Part shown: in pieces, positions 10,151 through 18,601 of the stretch
Numbering within the stretch: the first letter of the stretch is position 1
How the letters are laid out: the number at the start of each line of letters is the position of its first letter
The notes under the pieces: model-generated
Databases searched by the model: none
What the model saw: the letters and a program-made list of their open reading frames with translations, nothing else
What the model was told of the DNA's origin: nothing
Made by a program: the position numbers and the translations under genes
From: Roseomonas nitratireducens
GTDB taxonomy: Bacteria > Pseudomonadota > Alphaproteobacteria > Acetobacterales > Acetobacteraceae
Assembly: GCF_017813355.1 (NCBI RefSeq)
Contig: NZ_JAGIYZ010000018.1
Coordinates: forward strand, 40,692-104,691
Length of the DNA stretch: 64,000 nucleotides
Reading direction: 5' to 3'

Positions 10151-11395
10151 ATGAGCTTCCTCGCTGCCCTAGACGCGCTCCCGCCGGGCGACCCGGCGCG
10201 GGCCGGCCTGTTCATGCAGCGGCTGCGGGCCGATTGGCGCGCGCTGTTCGCGGAACTCCGCGCCGACCGGCCCGTGTTGCAATTGCCGATCTTCACCATG
10301 GTCAGCCGCTGGACCGATGTGGTGGACGTGCTGTCGCGCAACGAGACCTTCCGCGTCACCTATGCGCCGATGATGGACCCCTCGGTCGGGCCCTACATGC
10401 TCGGCCGCGACGGGGCGGAGGAGAACTGGCGCGACAAGTCGGTCATGCGCGCGCTGATGCGCTGGGACGACGTGCCGGGCATCCGCGCGCTGGCCGCCGC
10501 GACGGCCGCCGAGGCGCTCGCCGCCACCGCCCCGCCTCTCGTCGACGTCGTGCAGACGGTCTCGCGCCTGGTGCCGCTGCGCGTCGTGCAGCGCTGCTTC
10601 GGCTTCCCCGGCCCCGACGACGCCATGCTGCGCTGGTCCTGGGCCACGCAGGCGGACATGTTCCACAATATCGCGAACGTGAAGGCCCGGCACGATGCCT
10701 GCGTGCAGGCCGGCAACGAGATGCGCGAATGGGTGCGTGGATTCCTCGCGACGCGCCGCCCCTGGGACCAGGCGGCGGGCGAGGACACGGTGTCGCGGCT
10801 GCTGCGGCTGACCGCCAGTGGTCTGTCGGGGCTCGACCCCGAGCAGGTGGTGAGCAACGTCTGCGGCCTGCTGGTCGGCGCGATCGAGACGTCGTCGCAG
10901 GCGATCGTCAACGCGACCGAGCAGATCCTGCTGCGCCCGGAGGTGGCCGCGCGCGCGCTGCGCGCCGCGCGGAGCAACGAGGAAGCGGCCTTTGACGCGA
11001 TCGTGTGGGAAGCGCTGCGCTTCAACCCGATGACGACATTCGTGATCCGCACGGCGGCCACCGATGCCGTCCTCGGCCCGGGCACGCCCTACGAGACCGC
11101 GGTCCCGGCCGGCACCAGGATCGCGGCCGGCATCGGTTCGGCGATGTTCGACCCGGGCGTCTTCCCCGATCCGGACGCGTTCCGCGAAAGGCGGCGGACC
11201 GCCTACCTGCATACCGGCTTCGGCCCGCACGAGTGCCTCGGCCAGTTCGTGGCCTATGCCATCATCCCGGAGACGATCCGCCAGGTCCTGCTGCTGCCCG
11301 GCCTGCGGCTGCGCGACGGGGCAGGGAGCCGGGTCGACAATGCGGGCGGGCCGTTTGCCGAGCACTTCGTGCTCGCCCACGGGGCGGCGGGGTGA
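10151..11395 (+). CDS. Cytochrome P450 family protein
   Basis: 414-residue haem-thiolate protein. Seen: the helix-I segment GLLVGAIETSSQAI, the EALR (ExxR) motif near residue 287, and the haem loop TGFGPHECLGQF with the cysteine ligand near 362 and the propionate-binding His two residues before it. The usual Phe seven residues before the cysteine is replaced by Thr. There is no membrane anchor, so it is probably soluble. No ferredoxin or reductase gene is nearby; electron donors would come from elsewhere, or the enzyme may use peroxide (inference). Substrate unknown. Confidence 0.88.
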   Translation: MSFLAALDALPPGDPARAGLFMQRLRADWRALFAELRADRPVLQLPIFTMVSRWTDVVDVLSRNETFRVTYAPMMDPSVGPYMLGRDGAEENWRDKSVMRALMRWDDVPGIRALAAATAAEALAATAPPLVDVVQTVSRLVPLRVVQRCFGFPGPDDAMLRWSWATQADMFHNIANVKARHDACVQAGNEMREWVRGFLATRRPWDQAAGEDTVSRLLRLTASGLSGLDPEQVVSNVCGLLVGAIETSSQAIVNATEQILLRPEVAARALRAARSNEEAAFDAIVWEALRFNPMTTFVIRTAATDAVLGPGTPYETAVPAGTRIAAGIGSAMFDPGVFPDPDAFRERRRTAYLHTGFGPHECLGQFVAYAIIPETIRQVLLLPGLRLRDGAGSRVDNAGGPFAEHFVLAHGAAG

Positions 11396-11440
11396 CGGAG
11401 CGGGAGCGCAGCCGCGACGGGCTGTGCGTGGGCGGCCGGA

Positions 11441-11462
11441 TCACGCGGCGCGTGCCGCGTGA
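11441..11462. terminator. Perfect 9-bp hairpin between convergent genes
   Basis: Arms TCACGCGGC (11441-11449) and GCCGCGTGA (11454-11462) enclose the loop GCGT. It lies 46 bp past the P450 stop and 87 bp past the end of the convergent Bug gene. It has no T run, so it may block transcription or protect 3' ends in both directions rather than act as a canonical terminator. Confidence 0.45.
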
Positions 11463-11548
11463 GCGCCCGCTGAAGCCTCGTCCTGCTGCCCGACGCTCGC
11501 CGGCGGGTGATGCCGTGTCGGCCGCGCTCGGCGACAGCCTCCTCTGTC

Positions 11549-12511
11549 TCACCCCGCCACGATCCCCTCTGCCCGCGCCACCCCCACCCAATGGTCGCGG
11601 AACGCCGCCACGAATCCCTGGAACGCATCGCCCACCAGCAGCGGCGTCCGCGGCGGGGATGCCAGTTCCTCCAGCCGCGCCACGATCTCCGGCCGCGCCA
11701 CGATGCCCGGGATGGCGGCCGAGATCCGCGCCGCTTCCGCCGTCGGAATGCGTCGCGGCGCGCTCAGCCCGATCCATTGCGTCATGGTCGCTCGCGCGAA
11801 GCCCAGTTCGCCCACCGTCGGCACGTCCGGGAAGGCCGGCACGCGACGTTCGGTGGAAACCGCCAGCGCGCGCAGCGACCCGTCGCGCAGCTGCGCCACC
11901 AGCGTGGTGATCGGCGCGTTGATCGCCTCCACCTGCCCAGCCAGCAGGTCCTGCAGCGCCGGCGGCGTGCCGCGATAGGGCACGTGGTCGAGGTTCGCCA
12001 CCCCCGCCTCCTTGCCGATCACCGCGCCCATGAAGTGCTCGGCTGAGCCGACGCCGGAGGAGCCGAAGCGCACCGGCCGCGTGCGCGCGGCCGCCAGCAA
12101 TTCGGGCAGCGTCGCGAAGGGCGACCGCGCCGTCACCACCATCACCGTCGGCGCCTCGGCCAGCATGCCCAGGTGCAGGAAATCCGCGACCGGATCGTAG
12201 GTGAGGGAGGGCAGCACCCCCGGCGCGAAGCCGAACGGGATCGCGTGGCTGACGGCGAGCGTCGTGCCGTCCGGCGCCGCCTTGGCCACCGCATCCGCCG
12301 CGATGGTGCCGGACGCGCCGGTGCGGTTTTCCACCACCACGGAAGCACCCAGCGCATCGCCCAGCGGCCCGGCGACCAGCCGCGCCACCACATCCGCGAG
12401 CCCGCCGGCAGGGAAGCCCGCGATCAGGCGGATGCTGCGCGTCCCCTGCGCGATCGCGGGCGTGGCGAGCAGCAGGGGCGCGGCGCCCAACAGGCGGCGA
12501 CGGAGGATCAT
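11549..12511 (-). CDS. Tripartite tricarboxylate transporter (Bug) substrate-binding protein
   Basis: Periplasmic binding protein of the Bug/TctC family. An Arg-rich signal peptide (MILRRRLLGAAPLLLATPAIA) is followed by the conserved IRLIAGFPAGGLADVVARL and the paired DGTTLAVS and VPYRGTPPALQDLLAGQVEA motifs, then AFPDVPTVGELGF. 320 residues, standard length. No TctA or TctB membrane subunit is next to it, so it is an orphan binding protein, common in this family. Ligand unknown, often a carboxylate. Convergent with the P450 gene. Confidence 0.93.
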   Translation of the reverse strand: MILRRRLLGAAPLLLATPAIAQGTRSIRLIAGFPAGGLADVVARLVAGPLGDALGASVVVENRTGASGTIAADAVAKAAPDGTTLAVSHAIPFGFAPGVLPSLTYDPVADFLHLGMLAEAPTVMVVTARSPFATLPELLAAARTRPVRFGSSGVGSAEHFMGAVIGKEAGVANLDHVPYRGTPPALQDLLAGQVEAINAPITTLVAQLRDGSLRALAVSTERRVPAFPDVPTVGELGFARATMTQWIGLSAPRRIPTAEAARISAAIPGIVARPEIVARLEELASPPRTPLLVGDAFQGFVAAFRDHWVGVARAEGIVAG

Positions 12512-12755
12512 GGTCTCGGGCTCCCGGTTCGTGGCGCCGTGGCGGCGCGGTGCGGGCCGGGGTCAGCAAGGCGCGTGCCGCGGGGCGCGCGAGCGGGGCG
12601 AAGGCGCAACTTCGCCCTGCCATGCCCTCGCACGACGGGCAGGAAGGGGCGGGCCCGCGCCTGCCGCCGCGCGGCCGGGCATGGCGCAGCCATCCTTCAG
12701 CAATATGCGGTCAGCCGGACACGCCCGATCGGACGCCGCGCCCCTGCGTCCGCCG

Positions 12756-14141
12756 TCACCGCGCCGGCGTGACCGGCACCTCCTCCGCCTCCTCCAGCGT
12801 CAGCCCCGCCGCATCGCGCAGCAGGCGCGCCGCCTCGCCCCGCGCCTCCCGCCAGAGCGCGGCGCTCTCCTCGGGGATCTCCACCTCCGCCTCGGTACCT
12901 TCCCGCGTGGCGAAGACGAGCGTGCAGCGCTGCTCGACGCGGCACCGGGCGAGCAGGCCGGGACCGACCAGGTGATAGACATCCGCCCCGCCTGCCCAGG
13001 GCGTATACAGGCGCCGGACGAGCGCCGCCTCGGGCAGGCGCTCGGCGAGCGTCGGGTTGGACGCCTCGCCATATTCGAAGACGAGCTGCCGGCAGGCGAA
13101 GACGCCACCCATCGCCGGATCGGGCTCGGTGCAGCCGAGCGCCACGCGGCCCGGCTCGACCGTCAGCGCAGGAAGCCCCCAGCGCGCCTGGAGCCGGACG
13201 CGTCGCAGCAGAGCGCCGGGTGCCGGGCCGCGCGGGTCGCGGACGATCTCGATCGACCGCGGCGTCTCGGCCGGCGCGCGGTTCCGGTCCTCGAGGCCGA
13301 GCCAGCCCTCGGGCACCGTCAGCGCCACCGGGCGCGGGCCGGGCGTCGCGCGCATCGCCTCCCCGGCGTAGCGGCCGACCTGGTAGCCGCCGGCGTCCCG
13401 GAACAGCCGCAGCTCCGCATGCAGCGCCGCGTGGCGGGACGGCAGCAGCGCCGGCCAGAAGGGCCCGAGCGCCAGCGCGCCCGGCAGCCAGATGAGAAGC
13501 AGCAGCGCGCCGGCGCGACGCGGCATGAACCTTGGCGGGCCGTTCGGCGCGCGCCAGGTCAGGGTCAGCAGGGCGTGCGGCAGGCAGATCAGCAGCAGCG
13601 GCGCGAGCAGGGAGAAGATGCCCGCCGCGCTGATCCCCGCCGGCGGATAGGGCATGCCGTACCGGTCGTTCGTGGCCAGCAGCGCGGGCAGCAGCCCGGC
13701 ATAGCCCACCACCAGCCCGGCGATATGCGCCAGGCGGGGCGCGCCCGCGCCCGGCGCCGCATCCGCAGCGTCCCGCCGCGCCAGGTCGCGCCCGATCAGC
13801 ACGACGCCCGCCAGGCCGACCGGCAGCACGAGCAGCGCCATCGAGACCAGCCCGAGGAGCAAGGCGGCCACGAAGGTGAGGAGGCTGAGGCCGAGCGAGA
13901 CCGCGGCACCGATCAGCGCCCGGCGCAGGGATGCGAAGGCCAGCACCTGCCAGGCCATCAGGTACCAGGCCGGCAGCAGCCAGATCGGCGCGGCGCTGAC
14001 GATCGGGCCATCGGCCCAGGGCAGCACCGTGACCGGCCCGCCGAACAGCGCGTACCAGGCGTAGATGCCGGAGCCGACCACAAGGGCCAGCAGCGCCACC
14101 TGCCGCGCCGCCGCCGCCCATCCCACCTGACCGCTTGCCAT
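12756..14141 (-). CDS. Multi-pass membrane protein of unknown function
   Basis: 461-residue protein with about six hydrophobic segments in the first 240 residues (for example VALLALVVGSGIYAWYALF and FVAALLLGLVSMALLVLPV), followed by a hydrophilic domain of about 220 residues with a short Cys pair (ALGCTEP, GVFACRQ) and an acidic C-terminus. No family was recognised. The ATG at 14141 was chosen over a GTG at 14144. It is divergent from metW with only 45 bp between the starts. About 245 bp between it and the downstream Bug gene hold nothing recognisable. Confidence 0.7.
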   Translation of the reverse strand: MASGQVGWAAAARQVALLALVVGSGIYAWYALFGGPVTVLPWADGPIVSAAPIWLLPAWYLMAWQVLAFASLRRALIGAAVSLGLSLLTFVAALLLGLVSMALLVLPVGLAGVVLIGRDLARRDAADAAPGAGAPRLAHIAGLVVGYAGLLPALLATNDRYGMPYPPAGISAAGIFSLLAPLLLICLPHALLTLTWRAPNGPPRFMPRRAGALLLLIWLPGALALGPFWPALLPSRHAALHAELRLFRDAGGYQVGRYAGEAMRATPGPRPVALTVPEGWLGLEDRNRAPAETPRSIEIVRDPRGPAPGALLRRVRLQARWGLPALTVEPGRVALGCTEPDPAMGGVFACRQLVFEYGEASNPTLAERLPEAALVRRLYTPWAGGADVYHLVGPGLLARCRVEQRCTLVFATREGTEAEVEIPEESAALWREARGEAARLLRDAAGLTLEEAEEVPVTPAR

Positions 14142-14186
14142 CACCGGGGCAGGCTACTACGCGAAGGCCACCGCAGCCCTGAAGGG

Positions 14187-14837
14187 ATGCACATGCCCGA
14201 AGCGCCGACCGACATCCGCTACGTCGCCAAGAACATGCGGCTCGACCTCCGCCTGATCGCGGAGATGATCCCCCATGGCGCGAAGCTGCTCGACATCGGC
14301 TGCGGCGACGGCGCGCTGATCGAACACCTCACGCGCGAGAAGGACGCCGACGCGCGGGGGATCGAGATCGACATGGACGAGGTGACGAAGGCCGTCTCCT
14401 CCGGTCTCGCGGTGATCCACGGGGATGCCGACAACGACCTCGCCTTCTATCCCGATGGCGGCTTCGACTACGTGGTGCTGTCGCGCACGCTGCAGGCGGT
14501 GGAAAAGCCGCGGGAAGTGCTGCGCCAGATGCTGCGCATCGGGCGGCATGCGATCGTGAGCTTCCCGAATTTCGGCCATTGGCAGATGCGCTGGCGGCTG
14601 CTCGTGAACGGGCGGATGCCCGACACCGAGACCTGGAACCGCCCCTGGTACGAAACGCCCAACATCCACCCCTGCACCATCCTGGACTTCATGGCGCTGT
14701 GCGAGATCGAGGGCTACGTGGTCGAGAAGTGGCTCGCGGTGGACGAACGCGGGCTGAAGGCGCCGTGGAAGCGGTCCGTCAGGCTCGCGAACCTGTTCGG
14801 CGAACAGGCGCTGTTCCAGCTTCGCCGCGCGGCCTGA
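14187..14837 (+). CDS. metW: Methionine biosynthesis protein MetW
   Basis: MetW-family protein, the obligate partner of MetX in homoserine acylation in many proteobacteria, with an S-adenosylmethionine methyltransferase-like fold. 216 residues; the SAM-binding loop LLDIGCGDG lies at 34-42, followed by the family segments FDYVVLSRTLQAV, VSFPNFGHW, RWRLLVNGRMP and WYETPNIHPCTI. GAAGGG lies just upstream of the ATG at 14187 (a second in-frame ATG at 14193). In related genomes it usually follows metX directly; here it has its own short leader, divergent from the membrane protein gene. Confidence 0.95.
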   Translation: MHMPEAPTDIRYVAKNMRLDLRLIAEMIPHGAKLLDIGCGDGALIEHLTREKDADARGIEIDMDEVTKAVSSGLAVIHGDADNDLAFYPDGGFDYVVLSRTLQAVEKPREVLRQMLRIGRHAIVSFPNFGHWQMRWRLLVNGRMPDTETWNRPWYETPNIHPCTILDFMALCEIEGYVVEKWLAVDERGLKAPWKRSVRLANLFGEQALFQLRRAA

Positions 14838-14852
14838 CGCGCGCGCCCCGCG

Positions 14853-15068
14853 TCAGTGGCGCGGGTCGACCGGGATCGGCAGCCGCGCGTCGGGAGAGGC
14901 CGCGAGGCCAGGCGGGGCCAGGAGGTTCGCGGCGAGCATCGCGTGATGCGCCGCGTCCGAAGCACCAAGCCGACGGCATTCGCCGGCCACGTAGGACAGC
15001 ATCATGAGGAGTGCACACTTGTCCGTGTGGTCCTCGTCAACGTCCGGAACGGTAATCGCCGTGTCCAT
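14853..15068 (-). CDS. Small conserved alphaproteobacterial-type protein
   Basis: 71-residue soluble protein starting at the ATG at 15068, with GAGAG upstream. The central segment CALLMMLSYVAGECRRLG and the following AAHHAMLAANLL form two predicted helices, resembling short uncharacterised alphaproteobacterial proteins recalled from memory, so the family match is tentative. Convergent with metW (15 bp apart). The frame could extend upstream to 15290, but that extension has no protein-like character. Function unknown. Confidence 0.6.
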   Translation of the reverse strand: MDTAITVPDVDEDHTDKCALLMMLSYVAGECRRLGASDAAHHAMLAANLLAPPGLAASPDARLPIPVDPRH

Positions 15069-15199
15069 GATCGATCTCTCGATACCCTGTCCGCCCCCGC
15101 GATTTTCGCGTTCAGGTTTCGCGTTCACCAAAGCGCGCCCGACTCCTTTAACGCTGCTCTGGCGGTAGCCGACAGGGCGATGACGGCCCCAGGCCTTGA

Positions 15200-15215
15200 T
15201 TGACAGCCTTTTAAC
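15200..15215 (+). promoter_or_regulatory. CtrA-like box
   Basis: TTGA, seven bases, then TTAAC, one mismatch from the CtrA consensus TTAA-N7-TTAAC. It lies in an A/T-richer patch of the 261-bp gap between the DUF2125 gene and the small gene ending at 14853, about 130 bp upstream of that gene's ATG. Apart from this patch I see nothing in the gap. A single near-match is weak evidence. Confidence 0.3.
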
Positions 15216-15329
15216 GGCCCATTCGCGCTGGAGCACGAAAGCGCAGCGCAGCGCTATCATCCCGTGAAACGGAATCCAGCGCAGCGACACAGGCGGGACG
15301 GCCTGAGGCGAAGATGGACTCGGCGCGCG

Positions 15330-16394
15330 CTATCGCGGCCCCGGCCAGGCGACCGGCGCGATCCGCGCCAGCGGGATCCGCGCCACCGCCACCACGCCCC
15401 CCTGGAGGGAAATCGGCACGTCGATGCGCGGCGGGCCGCCGGATGGCGGCGCACGCCCCATCAGCGCCAGCGCCGCCTGCCCGGCCAGGGCCGCGCGCGG
15501 CGCGACCAGCCCTGCCCGCGCCAGCGCCGCCAGCGCCTCCGGCGCGCCTTCCAGCGCCAGGGTCCCGGTGCCTTCGGGCTGGAGCGCCGGATCGAGCCGC
15601 AGCACGCCCACCCCTTCGCCCAGCAGCGGGCCCCAGCGCAGCGCGATGCGCGTCACGTCGAGCGACCCGCCGGCGCGCCGCCACGCCTCGGCGCGCAGCG
15701 CCGGCGGCAGGCCGGGGGCGGCGACGACGGGGCCGGTCAGCCGCGCCTCGAGCGCCGCATGCTCGATCCGCTGGCCGAAGGCGGCCGCGAGCGGGGAGGC
15801 GGGCAGCACCACGCGTTCGGCCTGGGCGGCCAGGATCGCGGCATCGCCCTCCGGCGCGGGGACAAGGCTCGCGCGCAGCGAATCCACCGACAGCGGGCCG
15901 TCCGGCGCCGCGGCCCGCAGCCCCGCCACCGTCAGCGCGGCCGCGCGCGGCCCGGGGCCGGGCTCGAGCGGCAGGACCAGTTCCAGCCGATCGGCCGCGT
16001 AAGGGATCTCGGCCGCGCCCAGTCGCAGCGCTTGCGGGCCCTGCGGCACGACCACGAGCCGGTCGAGCCGCGGCGGCACGATGGCCAGGGCGAGTTGCCC
16101 GGCCGTCCAGGCAAAGCCCTGCGGCAGGCTCGGCGTCACGCCCGCGACGGCGACGTCCGGCACCGTGAGCCGCGCGGCGAACGGCCAGCCGCCGCGCGTC
16201 GGGACCCCGTGATCGACCGTCCAGCCCTCGGCGCGGCGCTGCGCGACCCAGTCGGAGAAGCCGACCGCCATCGCCCCGGTCACGAAACGCCAGGCGAGCC
16301 CATGCGCGGCCAGCAGCGCGGCGAACAGAAGCAGCGCGCCGATGGCGGCGCGGCGGTAGCCGCGGGCGGGACGGGCCGGCGTCTTGGCGGTCAT
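15330..16394 (-). CDS. DUF2125 domain protein
   Basis: 354-residue protein with one N-terminal membrane segment (AAIGALLLFAALLAAHGLAW) and a long periplasmic domain matching DUF2125, seen in Rhodospirillales and related groups. Typical features are the early WRFVTGAMAVGFSDWVAQRR and the GWPFAARLTVPDV segment, followed by repeated beta-rich LTV/LALxG stretches. Function unknown; the family is thought to be envelope-associated. Divergent from the ChaC-type gene, 83 bp apart. Confidence 0.85.
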   Translation of the reverse strand: MTAKTPARPARGYRRAAIGALLLFAALLAAHGLAWRFVTGAMAVGFSDWVAQRRAEGWTVDHGVPTRGGWPFAARLTVPDVAVAGVTPSLPQGFAWTAGQLALAIVPPRLDRLVVVPQGPQALRLGAAEIPYAADRLELVLPLEPGPGPRAAALTVAGLRAAAPDGPLSVDSLRASLVPAPEGDAAILAAQAERVVLPASPLAAAFGQRIEHAALEARLTGPVVAAPGLPPALRAEAWRRAGGSLDVTRIALRWGPLLGEGVGVLRLDPALQPEGTGTLALEGAPEALAALARAGLVAPRAALAGQAALALMGRAPPSGGPPRIDVPISLQGGVVAVARIPLARIAPVAWPGPR

Positions 16395-16477
16395 CTCGGC
16401 CCGGCGTATAGCGCCCCGCCCGCCGCGGCGCGAAGCGTTCCCCGCGCTTCTGGCCGCCGGCGGGCCGGAAGCCCGCG

Positions 16478-17053
16478 ATGCGCCACGACCCCGAGGCCGC
16501 CCGCGCCGCGCTCGACGCGGACGGCCACATGTACGTCTTCGCCTATGGCTCGCTGATCTGGCGGCCGGGCTTCACCCATGCCGCCGCGCATCCCGCGCTG
16601 CTGCGCGGCTTCCATCGCCGCTTCTGCCTGTGGTCGCACCGCTACCGCGGCACGCCGGACAGGCCGGGCCTGGTGCTCGGGCTCGACCGCGGCGGGGCCT
16701 GCCGCGGGCTTGCCTTCCGCGTCGCCGGGGTCGAGGCGGCCGAGGTACTCGCCTATCTCGACGACCGCGAGCTGCCGGACGGGGGGGAGCAGGTCTATCA
16801 CCGGCGGATGCTGCCGGTCCGGCTGCTCGATGGCGGGCGGATGGTGCGGGCCGTCGCCTATGTGGCGAACCGCGGGTGCCGCCTCTATTGCGGGCGGCTC
16901 TCGCCGGAACGCGCCGCGGCGGCGATCGCCACCGGGCACGGCCAGATGGGCGCGAACCGGGAGTATCTGCTCAACACCCTGCGTCACCTGCGGGCGATGG
17001 GGGTGCGGGATGCCGGGCTCGATCGGATCGCGGGGCTGATGCCGGGCGAATAG
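16478..17053 (+). CDS. Gamma-glutamylcyclotransferase (ChaC-like)
   Basis: 191-residue ChaC-family enzyme that releases 5-oxoproline from gamma-glutamyl substrates, most likely glutathione. The substrate-binding motif FAYGSLIW is at 21-28, followed by GFHRRFCLWSHRYRGTP, typical of the glutathione-specific branch. A Glu in LDDRELP near residue 97 fits the catalytic base, and the C-terminal GHGQMGANREYLLNT is conserved. Convergent with plsC across an A/T-rich 166-bp gap. Confidence 0.93.
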   Translation: MRHDPEAARAALDADGHMYVFAYGSLIWRPGFTHAAAHPALLRGFHRRFCLWSHRYRGTPDRPGLVLGLDRGGACRGLAFRVAGVEAAEVLAYLDDRELPDGGEQVYHRRMLPVRLLDGGRMVRAVAYVANRGCRLYCGRLSPERAAAAIATGHGQMGANREYLLNTLRHLRAMGVRDAGLDRIAGLMPGE

Positions 17054-17219
17054 TGCTTCGGCATGAACGTCCCGCCAGAACTTCGGGGTGTGGAAATCAA
17101 CTCATGGCCCAAATTAGGGGGGTGGTTTCCCTGGCTTTGTCCACATCGCCGGTCATGGCACAAAGAATTGTGCTATTTCAAATGATTAACGCCCAAAACT
17201 GACGCCTCGGCTCAATTGA
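17054..17219. other. A/T-rich intergenic island with hairpin
   Basis: The gap between the convergent ChaC-like and plsC genes is visibly A/T-richer than anything around it. A stem with 9-base arms (17155-17163 and 17168-17176, one G-U pair, loop AGAA) is followed on the plus strand by TTTCAAATGATTAA, a weak terminator layout. A 32-codon frame from the ATG at 17104 to 17202 crosses it but lacks a ribosome site. It may be a bidirectional 3' end, a small RNA or foreign DNA. Confidence 0.45.
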
Positions 17220-17963
17220 TCACGCCCGGTTTTCCGCAAGGTTTTCCACAGGCCCGGGAAGCGCCATCAGACGGGCCGTCTCGGTCTCGATCGTCTCCTC
17301 CAGCGCCGCCATGAAGGCCGCCCGCGGCAGCCCCAACGGCAACGGCGGCAGCACCGAGATGTGCAGCGTCCCCGGCCGCTTGTGGAAGCCGCGCCGGCCC
17401 CAGAAGCGCCCGCTATCCGTCGCCGCCGGCACAACCACCGCGCCGGAGGCCATGGCCAGCGCCGCGACGCCCGGCTGGTAGGGCACGCGTTCCCCCGGCG
17501 CGCTGCGCGTGCCTTCGGGGAAGATGACGACGGGCCGGCCCTCGGCGATCGCGGCCTTGGTCGCCTTCACCATGCCGCGCAGCGCGGGGGCGCCGGCCTC
17601 GCGGTCCACCGAAACATGGCCGCAGCGCTTCGCCAGCCATCCCCAGACCGGGATCGACATCAATTCCTTCTTCAGCACGTAGACCGGCGCCGGCAGCAGC
17701 ATCGACCAGACGAAGGTGTCGAAGGCGGATTGGTGCTTGCCGGCGATGATCGCGCCGCCCTGCGGGATGTGGTGCATTCCCGTCACCTCCAGCCGGACGC
17801 CGCAGATGACGCGCAGCGAGGTGACCATCAGCCAGGCCCAGCCGCGCACATAGGCGATCATCACCCGCTGCGGCGCGAGCAGCAGCGGAATGCCCATCAC
17901 CGCGGTCAGCGCCGTGCCGCCGATGAAGACCACGTTGAACAGCGCCGAACGGATCAGGTTCAT
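17220..17963 (-). CDS. plsC: 1-acyl-sn-glycerol-3-phosphate acyltransferase
   Basis: Membrane-bound lysophosphatidate acyltransferase of phospholipid synthesis. 247 residues with an N-terminal membrane segment, the HX4D catalytic motif HQSAFD at 77-82 and the substrate motif FPEGTR at 148-153. The ATG at 17963 shares its A with the upstream TGA stop (TGATG), implying coupled translation. Last gene of ftsE-ftsX-ydcF-plsC. A paralogue with other lysophospholipid specificity cannot be excluded. Confidence 0.93.
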   Translation of the reverse strand: MNLIRSALFNVVFIGGTALTAVMGIPLLLAPQRVMIAYVRGWAWLMVTSLRVICGVRLEVTGMHHIPQGGAIIAGKHQSAFDTFVWSMLLPAPVYVLKKELMSIPVWGWLAKRCGHVSVDREAGAPALRGMVKATKAAIAEGRPVVIFPEGTRSAPGERVPYQPGVAALAMASGAVVVPAATDSGRFWGRRGFHKRPGTLHISVLPPLPLGLPRAAFMAALEETIETETARLMALPGPVENLAENRA

Positions 17964-18601
17964 CAATCCCGCGCCTCCCGCCGCGGCCAGGCCAGGCCCG
18001 ACAGGCCCGCCCGCGCCAGCAGGTAGCGCGCATACTCCCCGGCCAGAAGGGCCCATACGCGCGGACGCCACACTGCGCCGGGCGCGCGCAGCGCGGCGGA
18101 CGCCACGGGATGCGGCACCAGCACCGCGGCGGGCAGCGTCCGGCGCAACTCCAGCATCGCCCGCGGCATGTGGTAGCCGGCGGTGACGACGCGCAGCGAC
18201 CGCATCTCCTCCGACCGCGCCCAGGCCGCGATCTCCACCGCGTTGCCCCTCGTGCTGGCGGCCGCATGGCCCAGTTCCACCCGCCCGGCGAGCGGCGCGG
18301 CATCGAACGCCGCCGCGGCGGCGATCTCGGCCAACCCCGCCCCGGGATGCGCGCCGGAGATCAGCAGCCGCCGCGCCCGCCCCTCGGCGAGCAGCCGGAA
18401 GCCGGTGCCGACCCGCTCGCTCCCGCCCGTCAGCACGACGATGCCGTCCGTCTCGCCCTCGGCCGGCGTGGGGGGCGCCAGCGCGTCGCCGAGGAAATCG
18501 GCGAAGCCCCAGGCCAGCGCGAGCATCGCCGCCCCGGCCAGCCAGCGCCCGGCCCGCGGGCGGCGACGCGCGGGCGCGGCCGCGCCGGCGGCGTCGCTCA
18601 T
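17963..18601 (-). CDS. YdcF/SanA-like DUF218 family protein
   Basis: 212-residue protein with one N-terminal membrane anchor (GRWLAGAAMLALAWGFADFL) and a DUF218 domain: GIVVLTGGSERVGTGFRLLAEG, LLISGAHPG, STRGNAVEIAAWA and VTAGYHMPRAMLEL. The family acts in the envelope (SanA is linked to the barrier function of the cell surface), but the reaction is unknown. The ATG at 18601 overlaps the ftsX stop as ATGA, and its TGA overlaps the plsC start. Context suggests an envelope/division role. Confidence 0.88.
   Translation of the reverse strand: MSDAAGAAAPARRRPRAGRWLAGAAMLALAWGFADFLGDALAPPTPAEGETDGIVVLTGGSERVGTGFRLLAEGRARRLLISGAHPGAGLAEIAAAAAFDAAPLAGRVELGHAAASTRGNAVEIAAWARSEEMRSLRVVTAGYHMPRAMLELRRTLPAAVLVPHPVASAALRAPGAVWRPRVWALLAGEYARYLLARAGLSGLAWPRREARD

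Noticed and set aside
17104..17202. 32-codon gene in the A/T-rich island
   Set aside because: No ribosome-binding site and no codon pattern like neighbouring genes; kept only as an observation.
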